DNA of 64,000 nucleotides from Hevea brasiliensis (Eukaryota; Streptophyta; Magnoliopsida; Malpighiales; Euphorbiaceae). Below the pieces are notes generated by a model. That model was given only the letters and a program-made list of their open reading frames with translations, was not told the DNA's origin and did no database searches. Both the position numbers and the translations under genes were made by a program. Shown one piece after another: positions 11,562 through 23,551 of this stretch (position 1 is its first letter; every line of letters begins with the position of its first letter). The DNA lies in assembly GCF_030052815.1 (NCBI RefSeq), contig NC_079499.1:73175760-73239759 (forward strand). Reading direction: 5' to 3'.

Positions 11562-12713
11562 GTGTCCACTATCTGTCCTCAAATAGTCATTCATGTTGTT
11601 TTCTCATGTTTTTCTCACATTTCTACATAGCTTTATAATCGGAATAATGGTCCATAGCACTTTAACCAACGCTATTGACTCATCGATTGCTTACCTTGTG
11701 TGTCATGTTCCTTATGAGCTTCCATTATAAGTTAGATTCAAATTCATTTCAATTTTTTGAGGTAAGCAAATCTGTGTGCTAGTGGATCCGCTTTTCTAGG
11801 ACCTCGTGTTATCCTATGGGTGAGAACTTAGTTTTACTCTTTTCTTATCAAATCTCTTAATCATTTGATGTAACCTTCAGTTTAGTTTAGAATATTTTAG
11901 TTTTTTCTTGTTGTTGTTTTAACAATTATTTTCTTTTGTAGTCTTTTCTTTCTTGGCCATAGGTCCATAACCATTATCTTACCATCTCCATTTGATGACC
12001 AAGGCCTATGTGCCATTTTGCACTATCTTGTTTGCTTTGGTTTAACTGATTTCTTTCTTGATAAAATAGTTCGGAATATCGTTACGCATCTTTAGTAAAT
12101 TGCTTGCCTTAGTGGCAATTCCTCATCTAGTATTTTTCTCATTTCTTACTGTTCTATTTATTTTTATCTATCGATATTCTATAGCTTATTTTGCACTGAT
12201 GTGTAATCATTATTTTCTTTTGTACTGAACTATAACCTTTCAATATTCTAAATTTAGAGTTTTAAATCCCAGGTTAGGATTTTCAAACTCCTTTCCAATA
12301 AGAAAACTTTATCTTATCATAACTGTACCAAAACATATGTCGTTTGTAACTATTCTTATTCTTGTGTATTATTGGGTAGTACGTAGCTGTACACAATAAT
12401 CCCAAGTCAAGATCTTATATCTGCACTTACAAAGACAAAGATCAAGAATATTGCTCAGTTACTACGATACATCCTAATAGAACAAACTTCCCTATATCTT
12501 ATTTCTTTTAAATTCACTAATATCTTGAACTTATTTTGATTATGATACCCACTGACATCTATCAGCAGTAATACGCTTACCTGCATCTAAGGTAGCTATA
12601 TTACTATAACTTACTTTTAAGTTCTCTTTCCTTACATAATTAGGCTTACTAATTAACTTTACAAATTCTTGTGTGCTAGCAAATACTTTCACTAACAAAC
12701 TCTTCCAAAATTA

Positions 12714-12869
12714 ATGTTAAAAAGACTAGTCACTAACATATCAAAATTGATTTTTTTTTTTTTACACATATACATATCTCAGTTAAGAATTGAGAAAATG
12801 CCAGCAACCATACCAGAAGTCTCATCCTCGTCCCTCTGTCGCATAGTGTATACTCTCACTGGAGCATCA
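12714..12869 (-). pseudogene. G1 gag C-terminal fragment, split by element D
   Basis: The minus strand encodes RVYTMRQRDEDETSG and then MVAGIFSILN. In chromoviruses this is the stretch between the zinc knuckle and the protease (usually R-V-[FY]-A-M-T-R-E followed by V-V-x-G-T). Coding resemblance ends there: the protease active-site motif never appears and the sequence runs into a long T/A tract. The N-terminal part of the same gag is at 31033-32228. Element D separates the two. Confidence 0.65.
12865..12869. repeat. Target-site duplication of D, left copy
   Basis: CATCA precedes D; the same CATCA follows it at 31028-31032. The related, uninterrupted sequence at 46987-47010 (TGCATCACCTTG) has it once. 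Confidence 0.85.
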
Positions 12870-13403
12870 TATAACACCCCTCAATCGACTACAGTGTAGC
12901 CGAGCAAGGCGTGCTACATTCGGTGCCGGAGCACCCTAACTTATCTTACTTTATTTTTTTAAAATAATTTTGAATTCATTTAATTTAATATCAATTATTT
13001 TTCGACGGTGAAACCAGTGGAGTTTCCCCTATTTTATTATCGTTTGGCGTATTTCAATATTCACCTATTTGAAATTTAACAATATTTCTAAAATAAAATC
13101 TTATCCATGCTAATCATAATTATCTCATCAATCATTCTCATAATTTTCTCATACTTCAAATCTCATCCATACATTTCAATTTTATAATCATTTCCATATA
13201 TTTCCATTCATACTCAATTCATATGTAAACATTCTCAAATTATATAAGCAAAATTTTCAAATTTCCTTAATTTACATAATTTACAAAATAATTACAAAAT
13301 TTCATAATTTACATGATATATAAATTAATTGCATATGAAAAAGCTAATTAATTAATTTACATCGCATTCCTATTAATTACCTATTCATAATATACATTAC
13401 AAT
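12870..13403 (-). mobile_element. Element D 3' LTR, first segment
   Basis: First 534 bp of the left LTR. It matches 28290-28823 directly and 31027-30500 in inverted orientation. It continues at 23552 after insertion E. Its terminal inverted repeat TGTAACACCC/GGGTGTTACA is complete except for the TG to TA change. Confidence 0.85.
13399..13403. repeat. Target-site duplication of E, left copy
   Basis: ACAAT, repeated at 23547-23551. The intact D LTR copy near 28811 has it once. Confidence 0.9.
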
Positions 13404-16400
13404 TGTCACACCCTACCCCTCTGTAAGGCATAACATGATCCCGTAGTATACCTAATGAATTACCAACTCCGTCTACTGATAATCCATTAAATACACTACA
13501 AGGGATTTTAAAAACTTTTCTTACTTCTTTTACAGTGGTGAGCACTATTTACAAGTGTGAAATACTATGGTGAATCAAGTGAAACAACTAACTCATTTGA
13601 TTTATTTGGAATATCTGTAAAAATTTTGGCAAGGTGCCATTTGTATTTTGAACAAAACAGTTCTTCAGAAAACCTGTAAAAAGCACTTCAATATATTTTC
13701 AAATCTCAACTCCAACATTTTTATCAACACAACACATTTCTCAAGTCAAATCCACAGTGATTTTCAAAGACTAAGATACAAAGATATAACACAATTTTTA
13801 CAAGCCAAATAACTCATAATTATTTTACAACTTTACTGTACAACTTAAATTTACAACTGCTCAAAACCAAGAACAAAATATACATACAGTGAATATACAT
13901 TACAGTACAAAATGCCACATGTGGTATACTCACTATACCCAAAAATCTCTCGCTGGCGATACTAGCGACTAATTTAGCTCACGCTCTGTCTCTACTGCGG
14001 CAATAAAAGCTATCACGAGACAATGTCTCGATGGTGCACAACATTTACCAAATACAAATTTTAAATCACAATTCATAAATCATATCAATAGTGGATACTT
14101 AAAACCATAGTTAAATTCAAGACAATAAATGTCAACAAGAATTTAAACTCCATTTGTTAATATCACAATAATTTTCAATAAGTCAGATCATGGTTGAATT
14201 CAATAGATAGTATATGTCAATAAGAGTTTAAATCAATTTCACAATCTCACAATACATAATAACACAATTCGATCAAATAACTGAAGAATACAGTGTTGCC
14301 AATCTATAACACAATTTAGGCCATGACACAATTTTTCCATATATGCCGTGGTTGTACACGACTACAATACATGCTCACCCCATTAATCTAAATCAATGAG
14401 TGATGAATCTAGCTATATATTTAGTACTCATACATACTCACCTCAGACTGGGAAGTCAAAGAGTGAGTAACATAATCATACTCACCCGGACTAATAAGTC
14501 AAAGAGGAGGAATAATCACACTCACCCCATTAATGGAGGAGGAACATATTATCAGTGTCATGCCAATTGTGAGTCAAAACAATTCCAAACATTTTATTCA
14601 AATGATCCGTAAGAATCCAATAAATTTCCAAAGTTATAATTTCATTCACAAAATGGCAACACAATTCGTAATTCACTTCAATTTCCACAAAAACCATTTA
14701 CGTGCTTTTCAATCAATAAGTATCCATCAAATACCATTCAAACAATTTTTCCACGATTTCAAACCATTCACAATGTTTTTCAATCAATAAGTGTCCACCA
14801 AACACATTTCCACAATTTAAAACAATGATATGCAAATAGTCAATATTTATTTCCATTGAAAATAATTCAAAAGAAACAGTTGTTGTGCACAAACCTCGAT
14901 GATCTGTCCCCGATCCGACTCAGTGTTTCCTTCCCTTTTCCTGAGTCTTTGGTAACTGAGAAACACAATTTGAAGTGTTTCAGTACTAATTTAAACTGTC
15001 TCTATCGATGGTGTTTGGTAAATAATGCACTGAACTCAATTATTTACTTAATCACCTAATATACCGACCCTCGTTGCGTTTTAGGTAAATTAGGTTTTAG
15101 TGTCGTTAATATGTCACATTTGATAGGGTTTTAGGTTTGGTATGTTTTACCAAAGTCATTTCCTTGCTTAGTGCATTTTAATGCAAATTGCTGGATTCCG
15201 GGACACTGGTTTGACCTAACCGGACGATCTAGTTCCCTTGGTTTTCGGGTCTCGGTCGAAACTACAAACTTGTAGATTTAGGTCTTATGGACCGTGGTGC
15301 AAAATTTCAGGTCAATCCGAGTTAAGTAGACCGAGTTATGGTCATTACACTCTTGCTGGTCAAATGGTACCATTTTAGGTCAATTTTAGGTCAAATTGGT
15401 CAATTCTGGTTCGGCCAGTTTTTGGACCCGAACTTGTGCAAGTTGTTTGACTTGCTTATGGTCATTTCTGGGCTTTGGTGTCTTCATAAGAGTTGTAGGT
15501 ATGGGTCTTAACTATTCTTGGTTAAAATTTCAGGTCAATTGGACTTGGTTTGAGTGAGTTATGGCCTAAACACTCACTGCTGCCCAATTGGTCATTTTTC
15601 AGGTCCTAATTGCACCTAATCCGAATTGGTCATTTTTTTAGGTCACCTTGCAAGCAGAATTTTGGCATGGTTTCTCAATGAAAGTTGGCACATTTTGTGC
15701 CTAGTTTCACCTCAAATTGGTCTCATACCAATTGAGGTTACACATTTAAGGTTATAGGCTAAAATGTGTACTGCCCTCAATATGCTTTTCACACCCCATT
15801 CAAAACACATATTTACCTTGCAAAGTTTACTTCCATACCCTACCAAATCAGTTTTGGTACATTACCAAAAGCACTTTCTACTTTACATTAACATTATTTT
15901 GGGCAGATTCCAATCAGCCTCAACACACCAATATCATTCACAATTACAATTTCTAAGTACTATTACAAACACACCTAACCATTACAAATTTTACACACAC
16001 TTTACAAGATCAATCTACATACATATCATCAATCCTTCTAGGTTAATATTCTGCATACATTTCCTTCAATATATACCATTACTCAAGTGTCCCCAAGCTG
16101 CCACAAACCATTCTTCAACATCAAAGTGCCGTCCATTTTACAATTTCCCATCCAAGTGCATAAATCACCACATAAACATGAAATAATTCACTAGATTACT
16201 AATTCATCATGATCAACACCATTTCTCATCAATTATATGCACAAATATCTCATCAAAAACGTGACTCATGGCTGTCCAAAATGAAAACAACAATAACCCT
16301 TCAAACTCAAAATTTTCTTTCACCAAACTAACACCCATAACATGAACATAAACTTTAACAAAGAAATTCTCAAAAATGCAAACTTACCTTTAATTGTAAC

Positions 16401-17262
16401 TTGCTAAACCTTCATCAAACTTCTCAAAATTAGTATCAATATCTTCCTTGTGATGTGTAGACAAAGTTTAATGAAGAACACTAAGAGGTTGGAGTTGAAA
16501 ATGGAGAGTTAAGAAAGCTTGCATGAAAAATGGCTATGGAGTTTCCTTCACTCTTCAATTCGGCAATTTGAATGCAAATGAGGAAGATGACTTATTCAGC
16601 TGCATTTTAAGTGTACACATGTCCCACTATGTATTTAATTACCCTTAGTGGTCCACTTAGTCACTTAATCATATAATAAAGTAATTATTCATTTATTCCA
16701 CATTTAACCCATAATTTCCACTATTTATTTTAGGTACCACCAATTTAATTTTTCATTTTATTTTCTAAGTGTAATACTATTTATTTTTAATGGACATTTA
16801 GGTCAAAAGACACTTCGGGATGTCAAATGACCATAATGCCCCTGTTCGGGTGGCATTCCTGATTTTTCGGTATTACCGGGTTTTGTCTGTTTTTCGATTT
16901 CTCACTTTTCTTTGTACTAATTATTTAATTTTTCTTTGATATTTCTAATGATATTTATTCTTCAACAAGGGTCTATTTATGTCCCAAAAATGTTTTCCAG
17001 GGTTCCCATGATCCGAGGCGATCAACGGTCCACGCCGTGACTTCCCAGTGCGGTCACCCATCGTTAGGTTTCCCGGCTCGTTAACTTGATCACATTTCTT
17101 TGCAATCATTTTTCCTTTATTTTTCTTGTACTTTCTTTTCTTTTATTTCATTATTTTATGTCTCCTCACTCTCATTGAAGTGTGGTTCTAGGCATCCTAG
17201 CTGTCCGGACAACACTGGTCACTGGAGCAGCAGAATGCACTACCGAACTTAGGGGTGTTACA
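13404..17262 (-). mobile_element. Element E 3' LTR
   Basis: A 3,859-bp LTR from TGTCACACCC to GGGTGTTACA, aligned by eye with 19708-23546 throughout. Most differences are small indels around CTG or CAG. The LTR contains several diverged internal modules ending in a GAGTTATGG-type phrase. The long plus-strand open frame at 15764-16186 lies inside it and is not a gene. Confidence 0.9.
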
Positions 17263-17300
17263 ATTCTCCCCGCCTTAAATAAATTTCGTCCACGAAATTT
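17263..17300 (-). other. Element E polypurine tract and hairpin
   Basis: On the minus strand, TTTAAGGCGGGGAGAAT abuts the 3' LTR, the primer site for plus-strand DNA synthesis. Beside it, AAATTTCG and CGAAATTT (17281-17300) form a hairpin with a four-base loop. Confidence 0.75.
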
Positions 17301-18235
17301 TACCCAGTAATCATCTTACAATAGTCATACGTTTATTTTCTCCTTTCTATTTGATCGTAAGACTTTTAACAATCTAATACAATGTTTACTTTGTTTGGAT
17401 AACACCAATCTCCTCTTACTATTATGTTGTCTAATATTTCAGCTCACGTTCCTTCTTGAATGACCCTTGAGGTCATATTAGAATCATTCATCAGGCATTG
17501 GTCCTCTGACCATTCTAGTCCATAGTCTTCCTCACATTCGGAATATTTCTTTGTTACATATGAATCAACTGTTCAAGTCTCTACTTCCATAACTCTTTTT
17601 ATCTGTCAATGTTCTATAACTTACTTCCTTTTGTATCGAACTATAACCTTCGATATTTTAACTTTTGAGTTTTAGATCCTAACTAGGATTTTCAAACTTA
17701 TTTCTAACAATTAAATTCTGTCTGGCATAACTATGCCAAAACAGATGTCGTTGGCAACTATTCTCATCTAGGTGTACTATCGGTTAGTCGTAGCTCTACA
17801 CAATAATCTCAAGTTAGATCTGTAATCTGCGACTTACAAGATAAACATCAAGAACATTGCATAGTTACTACGATACATCCCAATAGATCAAACTTTGTTA
17901 TCTTTTATTCTTTTTGAATTCACCGATATTCGAATCTTATTACGATTACAATATCCATTAGCAATTTCTAACAAGAACCTCCTTGCCCTTATCAAGAGCA
18001 ATTCCATTATTGCATCTTACTTTACGCCCTCTTGCCTTACATTAAGTAGGCTCACTAATTAGCTTTATAATTTATGGTGTGTTAGAAAATACTTTTCACG
18101 ATAAACTCTTTCAAAACTAATTTCACTTATTATCACAATCCTTATCTTAAGGGCTAATCACTAATGCGTCAAAATTTATTCCTCTCAGAACGAATAACAA
18201 CAGAACATATAGTTCTAACACTAATGTAAAAATAT
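17301..18235 (-). other. Element E internal noncoding region in place of pol
   Basis: About 0.9 kb with no usable frame on either strand. It is clearly related to the G1 region at 11562-12700: both hold GTAGCTSTACACAATAAT, then a TTACTACGATACATCC phrase, in the same order. It occupies the position of protease to integrase in a complete chromovirus. Confidence 0.7.
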
Positions 18236-18249
18236 GAAAATTCCAGTCA

Positions 18250-19520
18250 AACAATACATATATATATCTCGGTTGCTAATTGAGAAAGTACCAAAGAATG
18301 ATGTCAAAAGTCTCAGTCTCTTTTCTCGTCAGATAGCGTATACTCTCGTTGAAGCATCACCTGCTTTGGCTGATTCACAGAGTCCGACTTCTAGGTGTAC
18401 TACCCTACCTCTACCTTTGCCTCTACTAACCGATGGTGAACTCTTTGGGGTAGAAACTTGGGTTGATCCCTTTGGTGTAGTAAATGATCCAGAACGACTG
18501 GATTTACACAATCCTTAGCAAAATGACCAGCTCTCCACAATTAAAGCATGCTCCTACTCTATAACATACCCCACTATGTGGTTTACCACAAGTTTCACAA
18601 AGTCGATCCGACAGCGCATTTACGGGTTTCTGTTGAGTTGGTGATCGGATCGAGGTGGTTTCTCATTCAAAAGATCTATCTCTACCTGACTTCTTACTAT
18701 CTCCGTCAGATCCCCAAAGTTTTTCCTCTTTCCAAGAGGGACCACTAGAACTCGCTCACTGACTTTCCTCTTTTTCGCTTCTCTCCGATTTCTTTTTCTC
18801 AAGAGCCGCTTGATTCAATTCTTTCTAATTCTAGTGCTTGAGAAATAAGTTCAGAGAAGTTGTTATGTTTGAATCCGACCACTTGTAACTGATACTAGGC
18901 TTCAAGCCGGTTTCAAACCTCTTACATCTCTCCTATTTGGTAGAAAGTAGACTTCTTGCATAATGGCTTAGGCGGAGAATTCCTTTCATACTCACCACCG
19001 ATTTGCCCCTGCTTTGCACTTAGGAATTCTTGCAGCTTTCCGGTCTACATAAGCATCGGGGACATATTTTTGCTGAATTCCCGAGGAAGTCATTCCATGT
19101 TAGCACTGCAGTTCTATCGATCGTGGGGATGGTTTTCCACTACCATAAGCATCCCCAGTAGCAAAGATACGAGTACTCAAATCTAAGCTCCTCTGCAATG
19201 CGCTTTCTTGAATACCCTATCCATCCTCTCTAACCATTGTTCTCGCCTCTAGAGGATCTATCGCCCTTGAACTCAGAGCCCATACTTCATCAATTTGTCA
19301 TATTGTCTAGCGTAAGATCGTGGTTGTACCACCGTGTCCGTATTGGGACTTGAGTAGGCACATTACCATCCATTTGTTGGAACATTGCACGAGCGAATCG
19401 AGCATAGAATCGCGATCTGCAGGGCTGGTGCTCTTGAACCACCGACATTATGTAGGCATGGGGCATCCCTTGCACCTCGGCCTCAATAGATTGATCGATC
19501 GAGCGATCACCCTCTTCCAT
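18250..19520 (-). pseudogene. Element E gag (broken)
   Basis: The frame starts on the minus strand at ATG 19520 (MEEGDRSIDQSIEAEVQG), as in G1 gag (MEEGDHSIE). Recognisable pieces follow in order: a Gln-rich N-terminal part with FARAMFQQM, capsid-like pieces such as LQVVGFKH and ISQALELERIE (about 18800-18900), a basic linker, and the zinc knuckle CETCGKPHSGVCY. In E the second cysteine of the knuckle is lost to a base change near 18595 (G1 keeps the full motif). The next segment reads ACFNCGE (about 18530-18560). The protein then fades at the point where protease should begin (about 18250). Many shifts break the frame. Several lie at scrambled CTG sites and may be sequencing errors rather than decay. 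The protein would form the particle shell and bind RNA. Confidence 0.7.
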
Positions 19521-19684
19521 AGTCAATGCGAGGATTTTAGATCTCCTAAACCAATAACACAAGGAGATTTCTCCCGTTAGTGCATATTTATAATGTAATG
19601 TCTTGTATGTATCAAACAATGATATTGAGCGGTTGTCTTGTGAAGAAAGAATATTCAAATGACAGTGAAAACAGAATTTAAAAA

Positions 19685-19699
19685 CTTTGCTCGATACCA
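19685..19699 (-). other. Element E primer-binding site
   Basis: On the minus strand TGGTATCGAGCAAAG lies ten bases inside the 5' LTR. This matches the tRNA-iMet-complementary sequence TGGTATCAGAGC, apart from an indel in the CAGAG part. Confidence 0.7.
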
Positions 19700-19707
19700 C
19701 TAAAACA

Positions 19708-22700
19708 TGTCACACCCTACCCTCTGTAAGGCATAACATGATCCCCGTAGTATACCTAATGAATTACCAACTCCGTCTCGATAATCCATTAAATACACTA
19801 CAAGGGATTTTAAAAACTTTTCTTACTTCTTTTACAGTGGTGAGCACTATTTACAGTGTGAAAGACTTTGGTGAATCAAGTGAAACAACTAACTCATTTG
19901 ATTTATTTGGAATATCTGTAAAAATTTTGGCAAGGTGCCATTTGTATTTTGGACAAAGCAGTTCTTGAAAAACTCAGTAAAAGCACTTCAATATATTTTC
20001 AAATCTCAACTCCAACATTTTTATCAACACAACACATTTCTCAAGTCAAATCCACGTGATTTTCAAAGACTAAGATACAAAGATATAACACAATTTTTAC
20101 AAGCCAAATAACTCATAATTATTTTACAACTTTACTGTACAACTTAAATTTACAAATGCTCAAAACCAAGAACAAAATATACATACAGTGAATATACATT
20201 ACAAATGCCACATGTGGTATACTCACTATACCCAAAATCTCTGTTGGCGATACTAGCGACCTAACTTTGCTGCCATCTGTCTCTCTACTGCGGCGGCAAT
20301 AAAAGCTATCATTGAGACAATGTCTCGATGGTGCACAACATTTACCAAATACAAATTTAAAATCACAATTCATAAATCATATCAATAGTGGATACTTAAA
20401 ACCATAGTTAAATTCAAGACAATAAATGTCAACAAGAATTTAAACTCCATTTGTTAATATCACAATAATTTTCAATAAGTCAGATCATGGTTGAATTCAA
20501 TAGACAGTATATGTCAATAAGAGTTTAAATCAATTTCACAATCTCACAATACATAATAACACAATTCGATCAAATAATCAAGAATACAGTGTTGCCAATC
20601 TATAACACAATTTAGGCCATGACACAATTTTTTCCATATATGCCGTGTTGTACACGACGACAAGACATGCTCACCCCAATAATCGAAATCAATGAGGAGG
20701 AAGCTAGCTATATAATGAGAACTCATCCATACTCACCTCGGTGGGAAGTCAAAGAGGAGGAACATAATCATACTCACCCGGACTAATAAGTCAAAGAGGG
20801 AGGAATAATCACACTCACCCCATTAATGGAGGAGGAACATATTATCGATGTCATGCCAATTGTGAGTCAAAACAATTCCAAACATTTTATTCAAATGATC
20901 CGTAAGAATCCAATAAATTTCCAAAGTTATAATTTCATTCACAAAATGGCAACACAATTCGTAATTCACTTCAATTTCCACAAAACCATTTCTGAGTGCT
21001 TTTCAATCAATAAGTATCCATCAAATACCATTCAAACAATTTTTCAGATTTCAAACCATTCACAATGTTTTTCAATCAATAAGTGTCCACCAAACACATT
21101 TCCACAATTTAAAACAATGATATGCAAATAGTCAATATTTATTTCCATTGAAAATAATTCAAAAGAAACAGTTGTTGTGCACAAACCTCTGATGACTGTC
21201 CCCCTGATCTGGACTCAGTGTTTCCTTCCCTTTTCGTGAGTCTTTGGTAGCGAGAAACACAATTTGAAGTGTTTGATACTAATTTAAACTGTCTCTATCG
21301 ATGGTTTTTGGTAAATAATGCATTGAACTCAATTATTCACTTAATCACCTAATATACCGACCCTCGTTGCGTTTTAGGTAAATTAGGTTTTAGTGTCGTT
21401 AATATGTCACATTTGATAGGGTTTTAGGTTTGGTATGTTTTACCAAAGTCATTTCCTTGCTTAGTGCATTTTAATGCAAATTGCTGGATTCCGGGACACT
21501 GGTTTGACCTAACCGGACGATCTAGTTCCCTTGGTTTTTGGGTCTCGGTCGAAACTACAAACTTGTAGATTTAGGTCTTATGGACCGTGGTGCAAAATTT
21601 CAGGTCAATCCGAGTTAAGTAGACCGAGTTATGGTCATTACACTCTTGCTGGTCAAATGGTACCATTTTAGGTCAATTTTAGGTCAAATTGGTCAATTCT
21701 GGTTCGGCCAGTTTTTGGACCCGAACTTGTGCAAGTTGTTTGACTTGCTTATGGTCATTTCTGGGCTTTTGTGTCTTCATAAGACTTGTAGGTATGGGTC
21801 TTAACTATTCTTGGTTAAAATTTCAGGTCAATTGGACCTGGTTTGAGTGAGTTATGGCCTAAACACTCACTGCTGCCCAATTGGTCATTTTTCAGGTCCT
21901 AATTGCACCTAATCCGAATTGGTCATTTTTTTAGGTCACCTTGCAAGCAGAATTTTGGCATGGTTTCTCAATGAAAGTTGGCACATTTTGTGCCTAGTTT
22001 CACCTCAAATTGGTCTCATACCAATTGAGGTTACACATTTAAGGTTATAGGCTAAAATGTGTACTGCCTCAATATGCTTTTCACACCCCATTCAAAACAC
22101 ATATTTACCTTGCAAAGTTTACTTCCATACCCTACCAAATCAGTTTTGGTACATTACCAAAAGCACTTTCTACTTTACATTAACATTATTTTGGGCAGAT
22201 TCCAATCAGCCTCAACACACCAATATCATTCACAATTATAATTTCTAAGTACTATTACAAACACACCTAACCATTACAAATTTTACACACACTTTACAAG
22301 ATCAATCTACATACATATCATCAATCCTTCTAGGTTAATATTCTGCATACATTTCCTTCAATATATACCATTACTCAAGTGTCCCCAAGCTGCCACAAAC
22401 CATTCTTCAACATCAAAGTGCCGTCCATTTTACAATTTCCCATCCAAGTGCATAAATCACCACATAAACATGAAATAATTCACTAGATTACTAATTCATC
22501 ATGATCAACACCATTTCTCATCAATTATATGCACAAATATCTCATCAAAACCGTGACTCATGGCTGTCCAAAATGAAAACAACAATAACCCTTCAAACTC
22601 AAAATTTTCTTTCACCAAACTAACACCCATAACATGAACATAAACTTTAACAAAGAAATTCTCAAAAATGCAAACTTACCTTTAATTGTAACTTGCTAAA

Positions 22701-23546
22701 CCTTCATCAAACTTCTCAAAATTAGTATCAATATCTTCCTTGTGATGTGTAGACAAAGTTTAATGAAGAACACTAAGAGGTTGGAGTTGAAAATGGAGAG
22801 TTAAGAAAGCTTGCATGAAAATGGCTATGGAGTTTCCTTCACTCTTCAATTCGGCAATTTGAATGCAAATGAGGAAGATGACTTATTCAGCTGCATTTTA
22901 AGTGTACACATGTCCCACTATGTATTTAATTAATCCCTTAGTGGTCCACTTAGTCACTTAATCATATAATAAAGTAATTATTCATTTATTCCACATTTAA
23001 CCCATAATTTCCACTATTTATTTTAGGTACCACCAATTTAATTTTTCATTTTATTTTCTAAGTGTAATACTATTTATTTTTAATGGAAATTTAGGTCAAA
23101 AGACACTTCGGGATGTCAAATGACCATAATGCCCTGCTCGTGGCATTCCCGATTTTTCAGTATTACTGGTTTTGTCTGCTTTTTCGAATTATCACTTTTA
23201 ATTGTACTAATAATTTAATATATCTTTGATATTTCTAATTATATTTATTCTTCAACAAGGGTCTATTTATGTCCCAAAATGTTTTCCGTGGTTCCCGCAG
23301 TGATACCAACGGTCCACGCCGTGACTTCCCAGTGCGGTCACCCATCGTTAGGTTTCCCGGCTCGTTAACTTGATCACATTTCTTTGCAATCATTTTTCCT
23401 TTGTTTTTCTTGTACTTTCTTTTCTTTTATTTCATTATTTTATGTCTCCTCACTCTCATTGAAGTGTGGTTCTAGGCATCCTAGCTGTCCGGACAACACT
23501 GGTCACTGGAGCAGCAGAACGCACTACCGAACTTAGGGGTGTTACA
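19708..23546 (-). mobile_element. Element E 5' LTR
   Basis: A 3,839-bp LTR, near-identical to 13404-17262. The PBS lies on its left, so it is the 5' LTR of a minus-strand element. Differences from the other LTR include scrambled trinucleotides (for example CTCGATA at 19776 against CTACTGATA at 13476). Confidence 0.9.
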
Positions 23547-23551
23547 ACAAT
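23547..23551. repeat. Target-site duplication of E, right copy
   Basis: ACAAT, pairing with 13399-13403. Confidence 0.9.

Larger units (their letters stand above)
11525..12869 (-). mobile_element. G1 internal region, 3' part (PPT, noncoding, end of gag)
   Basis: The order on the minus strand is: end of gag (12714-12869), about 1.1 kb of noncoding sequence, a small hairpin (11544-11561) and the polypurine tract against LTR1. A complete chromovirus would have protease, RT, RNase H and integrase here, and none is present. It continues at 31033 beyond insertion D. The noncoding part is similar to 17300-18230 in element E and nearly identical to 45693-46870. Confidence 0.8.
13404..23546 (-). mobile_element. 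Element E: complete gag-only Ty3-type retrotransposon
   Basis: A 10,143-bp element with two long, nearly identical LTRs, a 2,445-bp internal region and a 5-bp target duplication (ACAAT). It is the best preserved non-autonomous element in the window. The internal region holds a PBS, one broken gag and a noncoding stretch; no protease, RT or integrase motif is visible. Orientation is minus, from the PPT at 17263-17280 and the PBS at 19685-19699. Its LTR start (TGTCACACCCTAC) and internal noncoding part relate it to G1. It needs another element's pol to move. Confidence 0.9.

Noticed and set aside
15764..16186. 140-codon plus-strand open frame
   Set aside because: It lies inside the E 3' LTR, the matching LTR (from 22059) breaks it by a one-base change, and it has no family resemblance.
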